Of a stretch of DNA of 64,000 nucleotides, positions 46,705-64,000 are shown one piece after another; position 1 is the first letter of the stretch, and each line of letters starts with the position of its first letter. The position numbers and the translations under genes are program-made. The stretch is from Pseudomonas zanjanensis (GTDB lineage Bacteria; Pseudomonadota; Gammaproteobacteria; Pseudomonadales; Pseudomonadaceae). Location of the stretch: assembly GCF_014268745.2 (NCBI RefSeq), contig NZ_JABWRB020000001.1, positions 1,612,001 through 1,676,000 on the forward strand. The letters run 5' to 3'. The notes below the pieces were generated by a model. It saw nothing but the letters and a program-made list of their open reading frames with translations, searched no databases and was not told the DNA's origin.

Positions 46705-46708
<4 letters not shown>
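17588..46708 (+). CDS. Nine-module NRPS, SypA-like (syringopeptin/corpeptin type), 9706 aa
   Basis: One open frame of 9706 residues: starter C-A-T followed by eight C-A-T modules, no E and no TE domain. The first C domain (HHIVLDG, His144-His145) is expected to acylate the first residue. The eight later C domains all start with the HH-x4-GD pattern and carry a second HHxxxD, as in dual epimerising/condensing domains, so mainly D residues are expected upstream of them. A-domain codes predict Thr, Pro, Ala, Thr, Ala, Val, Ala, Thr and probably Hse; Thr-Pro at the start and Thr-Hse at 8-9 follow corpeptin-type peptides. GGAGGGG precedes ATG 17588, which overlaps the stop of the 42-codon ORF. The stop overlaps the next NRPS (GTGA). 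The C-terminal tail is acidic (TTEKMEIVL). No syr-syp box is visible directly upstream; transcription may come from syrP. Confidence 0.97.
20761..24060 (+). other. Module 2: C(dual)-A(Pro)-T
   Basis: C motifs HHLATTQGD and HHLIDDA, the subtype found after Thr/Ser modules. A-domain residues DVQLIAHVA (FDVAFQE, RLYLPCVAL, VITAGEQ, NHYGPTESHVA), close to the Pro code DVQLIAHVV. Confidence 0.82.
24061..27270 (+). other. Module 3: C(dual)-A(Ala)-T
   Basis: C motifs HHIAAQAGD and HHIALDH. A-domain residues DLYNNALTY (FDLAVYE, INTVPSAL, VNVAGEA, NLYGPSETTTY), an Ala code common in Pseudomonas lipopeptide synthetases. Confidence 0.8.
27271..30540 (+). other. Module 4: C(dual)-A(Thr)-T
   Basis: C motifs HHLSAGQGD and HHMALDH. 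A code DFWNIGMVH, Thr; the A domain is very close to those of modules 1 and 8. The C domain of module 5 is of the post-Thr subtype, so Dhb is expected. Confidence 0.83.
30541..33740 (+). other. Module 5: C(post-Thr subtype)-A(Ala)-T
   Basis: C motifs HHLAAAQGD and HHLVDDA. A code DLYNNALTY, Ala. Stretches of this module recur unchanged in module 9 (C domain) and module 13 (A domain). Confidence 0.8.
33741..36970 (+). other. Module 6: C(dual)-A(Val)-T
   Basis: C motifs HHLSAEQGD (preceded by APSQEG, where every other module has APLQEG or VPLQEG) and HHMALDH. A code DALWIGGTF (FDASTLD, VLWMTAGLF, LIVGGD, NGYGPTEATTF), a Val code; Ile or Leu cannot be excluded. Confidence 0.78.
36971..40190 (+). 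other. Module 7: C(dual)-A(Ala)-T, with altered A7 motif
   Basis: C motifs HHLVAGQGD and HHMALDH. A code DLYNNALTY, Ala. The A7 motif reads YCTGDL (Cys at residue 7331, bases 39578-39580), where the other complete A domains have YRTGDL or YKTGDL. Confidence 0.78.
40191..43450 (+). other. Module 8: C(dual)-A(Thr)-T
   Basis: C motifs HHLSSEQGD and HHMALDH. A code DFWNIGMVH, Thr. The C domain of module 9 is of the post-Thr subtype, so Dhb is expected. Confidence 0.83.
43451..46708 (+). other. Module 9: C(post-Thr subtype)-A(homoserine?)-T
   Basis: C motifs HHLAAAKGD and HHLVDDA. A residues DLKCVGSDI (FDLTQKN, LLCMSPSAF, VVLGGEP, NSYGPTECSDI). This resembles DLK-x-x-GSD codes I associate with homoserine, and corpeptin has Hse after Dhb at this position; the substrate call is tentative. 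Confidence 0.6.
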
Positions 46709-59880
<13,172 letters not shown>

Positions 59881-59907
59881 ATCGGCCGCTTCACCTGAGG
59901 GATGAAT

Positions 59908-59934
59908 GCCCTGTCCCGGGCTTCCGGGTAGGGC
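59908..59934 (+). terminator. Hairpin after the four-module NRPS
   Basis: GCCCT (59908-59912) and CCCGG (915-919) pair with CCGGG (924-928) and AGGGC (930-934) around a GCTT loop, 28 bp after the stop. No U tract follows, so it is a possible but unproven terminator. It lies just before a new promoter. Confidence 0.42.
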
Positions 59935-59987
59935 GCTCGCCCTTGATCCCGCGCATCTGTATGCCCTGTCTGGCTGACGTCGGGGCT

Positions 59988-60032
59988 TGTCCCTGCTTCC
60001 CATGACAGACATCACCTACCGAATGCTCTAAT
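59988..60032 (+). promoter_or_regulatory. syr-syp box (59988-60007) and extended -10 (60024-60032) for the third NRPS
   Basis: The box has the same 20 bases as the one reading on the minus strand at 4969-4950. TGC-TCTAAT follows with exactly the same spacing (20 bp from box end to hexamer), placing the box centre ~41.5 bp before the expected start. The start codon is at 60209, leaving a ~170-nt leader that can form a GCGGTT/AACCGC hairpin (60052-60067). Confidence 0.78.
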
Positions 60033-60208
60033 TTTTTTTGGCCTGTAAGGCGCGGTTCGCAAACCGCCGCCTTCGGTTGAACGTGACGATTATCCAGCGC
60101 TTTGGCCCGTGCGCCGAGGTCGGCCCAACCGCCGTCCAGGCGCCGCGCCGTACCTGAAAAACACGTTTTTATCGTCAACCACTCCGAACTAGAAAAGCAG
60201 GTCCTTCG

Positions 60209-63200
60209 ATGCAATTCAGCGAATTGATGACAGCTCTGTCCCAGCACCCGATCCGTCTCCAACAGGACGACGACAACCTTGTGATCCTGGGCGACGACGA
60301 AGGACTGGACAACGCGCTGTGGGACAGCCTCATTGTCCATAAGCATGAATTGCTCGACCTGGTGGAGAGAAATGGTGGCGACTGGCTGAGTCCGGCATTC
60401 CGTATCACTCCGGACATGCTGCCGCTGGTCAGCCTCACGCAGGAGGAAATCGACCGGATTGTCGACGGCGTGCCTGGTGGGGCCGGCAATGTGCAGGACA
60501 TCTACCCCCTGGCACCGCTTCAGGAAGGCATTTTTTACCATCACCTCGTCGCAGAACAGGGCGATCCCTATGTGTTGCAAGCCTTGTTCGGCGCGGATCA
60601 ACGCACGCGGCTGGATGACTTTACCCAGGCGCTGCAAGGGGTGATCGACCGCCATGACATCCTGCGCACCTCGGTGGTATGGGAAGGGCTCGACGAACCG
60701 CTGCAAGTCGTCTGGCACAAAGCGCAGTTGGCGCTGGAAGCACTCGCGCTTGATCCGGCCGATGGCGACATTGTCTGGCAACTGCAACAGCGCTTCGACA
60801 CCCGGCATCACCGCCTGGACGTGGGACGAGCGCCGCTGATGCGCCTGGTCTGTGCGCAGGACCCGGTCAACGCACGCTGGGTGGCGATCCTGTTGTTCCA
60901 CCACATGGCGCTGGACCATGCGGCACTGGAGTTGGTGCAGCATGAGATGCAGGCGTTCCTGCTCGGAAAGTCCGAGGGGCTGCCCGCCGCTGTGCCGTAT
61001 CGTAACTACGTGGCACAGGTCCGGCTGGGCGAGGGCCCTGAATCCCATGAGACGTTTTTCCGCGACATGTTGGCCGACGTTGATGAACCGACGCTGCCAC
61101 TGGGCTTTGCCGAGGTCCCCGAACGTGAACCGGTGATCGAGGAAGCGCACCTGCCGGTCGAGGCCTCGTTGAGCCGTCGCGTGCGCATACAGGCCCGTCA
61201 GTTGGGTGTCAGTGCGGCCAGCCTGCACCACTTGGCCTGGGCGCGGGTGGTGGGCGGGGTTTGCGGTCGGCAGGATGTGGTGTTCGGCACCGTGCTGATG
61301 GGGCGGATGCAGGGTGGTGACGGTGCCGGCCGCGCGCTGGGCATGTTCATCAATACGCTGCCGCTGCGGGTGAAACTGACCGGGCAGGATGTGCGCGAGG
61401 GGGTGAGGGCGACCCACGCGAGCCTGACGGCTTTGCTCGGGCATGAGCATGCATCGTTGGCCCTGGCCCAGCGTTGCAGCGGTGTGCCAGCGCCGGCTCC
61501 GCTGTTTGGTTCATTGCTCAATTACCGGCACAGCGGCACTGCGCAAGCGCCTACCACCGAGGCTTTTGCCGCTTGGGAAGGGCTGCATGTGCTGGGCGGT
61601 GCCGAGGGCACCAACTACCCGTTGACTTTGTCAGTGGACGACTTGGGCGAAGGCTTCAGCCTGAGCGTACTGGCCTTGGCCGAGATCGGCGCGCAGCGCA
61701 CGGGCGACTACATGCTGATGGCGCTTGAAAGCCTGGTCCAGGCACTGGAGCAAACGCCGGAGTTACCGCTGTGTCGACTCGATATCCTGCCGAAGGACAA
61801 ACGTCGGCAATTGCTAGTGGATTTCAACGCCACCACTCGCCGCTATCCCCGGGACAGGACCGTTCATGGCCTGTTCGAGGCCCAGGCCCAGGCCCGCCCG
61901 CAGGCACCGGCGGCGGTGCATGACGAATACAGCCTGACCTACGCAGAGTTGAATGACCGGGCTAACCGCCTGGCCCGGTATCTGGTCGGCCTTGGGGTGC
62001 AGCCGGGTGATCGGGTAGCGGTCCTTCTGGGGCGTTCGATAGAGCTGCTGGTCAGCCAGTTGGCGATCCTCAAGTGCGCCGCTGCCTACGTACCGCTGGA
62101 CGTCAGCGCCCCCCTGGAACGTCAGCATTTCATGGCGCAGGACAGCGGGGCGCGGGTCCTGCTGACCCTGAGCACCCAGGCCACGCCTGGGGACACCGCG
62201 CGCGTGGACCTGGATACGCTGGACCTGGCTGGCGCAGCCGCTGATGACTTGAACTTGATGCAGAACGCCGAATCGGTCGCCTACATCATGTACACCTCGG
62301 GTTCCACCGGTACCCCCAAAGGCGTGCTGGTGCCGCACCGGGCGATCAATCGGTTGGTGATCAACAACGGCTATGCCGATTTCAACGCCCGGGACCGGGT
62401 CGCCTTCGCCTCCAACCCGGCCTTCGACGCCAGTACCCTGGACGTCTGGGCGCCGTTGCTCAACGGCGGTTGCGTGGTGGTGGTCGAGCAGGAGGTGTTG
62501 CTGTCCCAGGAACGTTTTGCCGCGCTATTGGCCGAGCAGTCGGTCAGCGTGTTGTGGATGACGGCCGGTCTGTTCCATCAATACGCTGCTGGCCTTATGG
62601 CTGTGTTCGCGCAGCTGCGTTACCTGATCGTCGGCGGCGATGTGCTGGACCCAGCCGTGATCGGCCGCGTCTTGGAGGAGGGCGCGCCGGCTCATCTGCT
62701 CAATGGTTACGGCCCGACCGAAGGCACCACCTTTACCACCACCCATGAAATCGAAACAGTGGGCGAGGGGGCTATCCCGATTGGCCGTCCTGTTGGCAAC
62801 GCCCGCGTCTACGTGCTGGACGCCAACCAGCAGCCAGTGCCCATTGGCGTGGTGGGCGAGTTGTACATCGGTGGCGACGGCGTCGCGAAAGGCTACCTGA
62901 ACCGCCCCGAGCTGACCGCCGAGAAGTTTGTCAGCGACCCATTCAATGCCGATCCAGGAACCCTGCTGTACCGCACTGGCGACCTGGCGCGCTGGCGCGC
63001 CGATGGCACGGTGGATTACCTGGGGCGTAACGACGACCAGGTGAAGATCCGCGGTTTCCGTATCGAATTGGGCGAAATTGAAGCTCGCCTTGGCCAATGC
63101 TCCGGCGTGAAAGACGCGGTAGTGCTGGCGCGACAGGACGAGCCGGGGGCAAAGCGCCTGGTGGGTTATGTGGTTGCCAAGGAAGGTGTCAGCTTGTCAG

Positions 63201-64000
63201 TGCAGGAGCTGCGCGCCGAACTGGCCGCAGCCCTGGCCGAGTACATGGTACCCAGTGCATTTGTGGTGTTGGCGTCCTTCCCGCTGACCGCCAATGGCAA
63301 GCTGGATCGCCGTGCGCTGCCGGCTCCAGACGTCGAGGCCTATGCCAGTCGCGAATACGAAGCCCCCTTGGGCGAGATCGAACAGACATTGGCGCAGCTC
63401 TGGTCCGAAGTGCTCAAGGTTGGGCAGGTGGGTCGCCACGACCATTTCTTCGAACTGGGTGGCCACTCGTTGCTGGCGGTCACGCTGATCGAGCGCATGC
63501 GTCAAGCTGGCTTGAGCGCCGACGTGCGTGTGCTGTTCAGCCAACCAACCCTGGCCGCGCTGGCGGCGGCCATCGGCAGCGGCAAGGAAGTCAGTGTCCC
63601 TGGGAACCTGATTCCCCTGGGCTGCGAGCGCATCACCCCCGACCTCTTGCCGCTGCTTAGCCTGCCCCAGCAAACCCTGGACCGACTCATCGCGAGCGTG
63701 CCCGGCGGCGCACCCAACGTGCAGGACATCTACCCGCTGGCACCGTTGCAGGAAGGCATTCTTTATCACCATCTGGCTGCCGAACAGGGCGACCCGTACG
63801 TGTTGCAGACCCAGTTCGCCTTCGATAACCGTGAACGCCTCGATGCGTTCATCCAGGCACTGCAAGTGGTGATCGATCGACACGACATCTTGCGCACCAG
63901 CGTGGTCTGGGAGGGCCTGGACGAACCGGTCCAGGTGGTCTGGCGTAAAGCGAGGCTGCCTGTGGAAGCGGTCGACCTCGACCCTGCCGCTGGCGATGCC
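60209..64000 (+). CDS. NRPS, SypC-like, first 1264 aa; continues beyond window
   Basis: The frame is open from ATG 60209 to the window end. It starts with an acidic TubC-like docking domain (residues 1-~58, QDDDNLVILGDDEGLD), then a dual-type C domain (HHLVAEQGD, HHMALDH), an A domain with code DALWIGGTF (Val), a T domain (GGHSLLAV, near 63470) and the beginning of another dual-type C domain (HHLAAEQGD). It should accept the 13-residue chain from the preceding NRPS, add residue 14 and continue. In syringopeptin-type systems the last synthetase carries the remaining modules and the TE domains; these lie outside the window. Unlike the second NRPS, it is separated by 328 bp with its own syr-syp box. 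Upstream purines are sparse (AAGCAGG, ~10 nt), but docking-domain similarity begins right at this ATG. Confidence 0.93.
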   Translation, partial: MQFSELMTALSQHPIRLQQDDDNLVILGDDEGLDNALWDSLIVHKHELLDLVERNGGDWLSPAFRITPDMLPLVSLTQEEIDRIVDGVPGGAGNVQDIYPLAPLQEGIFYHHLVAEQGDPYVLQALFGADQRTRLDDFTQALQGVIDRHDILRTSVVWEGLDEPLQVVWHKAQLALEALALDPADGDIVWQLQQRFDTRHHRLDVGRAPLMRLVCAQDPVNARWVAILLFHHMALDHAALELVQHEMQAFLLGKSEGLPAAVPYRNYVAQVRLGEGPESHETFFRDMLADVDEPTLPLGFAEVPEREPVIEEAHLPVEASLSRRVRIQARQLGVSAASLHHLAWARVVGGVCGRQDVVFGTVLMGRMQGGDGAGRALGMFINTLPLRVKLTGQDVREGVRATHASLTALLGHEHASLALAQRCSGVPAPAPLFGSLLNYRHSGTAQAPTTEAFAAWEGLHVLGGAEGTNYPLTLSVDDLGEGFSLSVLALAEIGAQRTGDYMLMALESLVQALEQTPELPLCRLDILPKDKRRQLLVDFNATTRRYPRDRTVHGLFEAQAQARPQAPAAVHDEYSLTYAELNDRANRLARYLVGLGVQPGDRVAVLLGRSIELLVSQLAILKCAAAYVPLDVSAPLERQHFMAQDSGARVLLTLSTQATPGDTARVDLDTLDLAGAAADDLNLMQNAESVAYIMYTSGSTGTPKGVLVPHRAINRLVINNGYADFNARDRVAFASNPAFDASTLDVWAPLLNGGCVVVVEQEVLLSQERFAALLAEQSVSVLWMTAGLFHQYAAGLMAVFAQLRYLIVGGDVLDPAVIGRVLEEGAPAHLLNGYGPTEGTTFTTTHEIETVGEGAIPIGRPVGNARVYVLDANQQPVPIGVVGELYIGGDGVAKGYLNRPELTAEKFVSDPFNADPGTLLYRTGDLARWRADGTVDYLGRNDDQVKIRGFRIELGEIEARLGQCSGVKDAVVLARQDEPGAKRLVGYVVAKEGVSLSVQELRAELAAALAEYMVPSAFVVLASFPLTANGKLDRRALPAPDVEAYASREYEAPLGEIEQTLAQLWSEVLKVGQVGRHDHFFELGGHSLLAVTLIERMRQAGLSADVRVLFSQPTLAALAAAIGSGKEVSVPGNLIPLGCERITPDLLPLLSLPQQTLDRLIASVPGGAPNVQDIYPLAPLQEGILYHHLAAEQGDPYVLQTQFAFDNRERLDAFIQALQVVIDRHDILRTSVVWEGLDEPVQVVWRKARLPVEAVDLDPAAGDA
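60390..63580 (+). other. Module 14: C(dual)-A(Val)-T
   Basis: A code DALWIGGTF (FDASTLD, VLWMTAGLF, LIVGGD, NGYGPTEGTTF), Val. Part of the A domain is a near-perfect copy of module 6. Confidence 0.78.
63581..64000 (+). other. Start of module 15: partial dual-type C domain
   Basis: The LAPLQEGILYHHLAAEQGDPY start is present; the second histidine motif lies beyond the window, so the subtype cannot be told. Confidence 0.85.

Overview
The window is part of a lipopeptide biosynthesis island from a fluorescent Pseudomonas, probably of the P. fluorescens complex rather than P. syringae. The evidence is high-GC coding, close counterparts of syringomycin genes (syrB1, syrB2, syrC, syrP, syrD), and REP/REPIN elements of the GTGGGAGC...GCTCGCGA type. 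Two assembly lines lie side by side, as in the syr-syp island of P. syringae.

Left part (1-13.0 kb). A minus-strand NRPS runs off the left edge; its first module is lipo-initiating and predicted to load Ser, as in syringomycin synthetase SyrE. Divergent from it is an ATGA-coupled pair encoding a JmjC/cupin-like protein and an MFS exporter, followed by an Asp/Asn beta-hydroxylase-family gene. Next is a minus-strand operon for the 4-chloro-threonine building block: an A-T loading protein (SyrB1), a non-haem Fe(II) halogenase (SyrB2, His116/Ala118/His236) and an aminoacyl shuttle (SyrC, Cys224). Tandem ~135-bp REPIN arrays lie on both sides of this operon (8254-8883 and 13331-14167).

Right part (14.3-64 kb). 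A SyrP-type hydroxylase and a SyrD-type peptide ABC exporter precede a 42-codon ORF that is ATGA-coupled to a 9706-residue, nine-module NRPS. This overlaps a 4391-residue, four-module NRPS. A third NRPS starts at 60209 behind its own promoter and runs off the right edge. The 14 complete modules predict acyl-Thr(Dhb)-Pro-Ala-Thr(Dhb)-Ala-Val-Ala-Thr(Dhb)-Hse?-Val-Ile-Ser(Dha?)-Ala-Val-. This is the syringopeptin/corpeptin-like layout, so a peptide of about 22 residues is likely, continuing beyond the window.

Regulation. Five 20-bp dyads matching the syr-syp box (TGTCccg-N6-cggGACA) lie upstream of the left NRPS/JmjC pair, the beta-hydroxylase gene, syrB1, syrP and the third plus-strand NRPS. 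Two of them have an extended -10 at identical spacing, so one LuxR-type regulator outside the window probably controls both pathways. Within the NRPS genes there are clear traces of gene conversion between modules, a C-domain subtype that tracks Thr/Ser donors, and charge-swapped docking termini between the three plus-strand synthetases.
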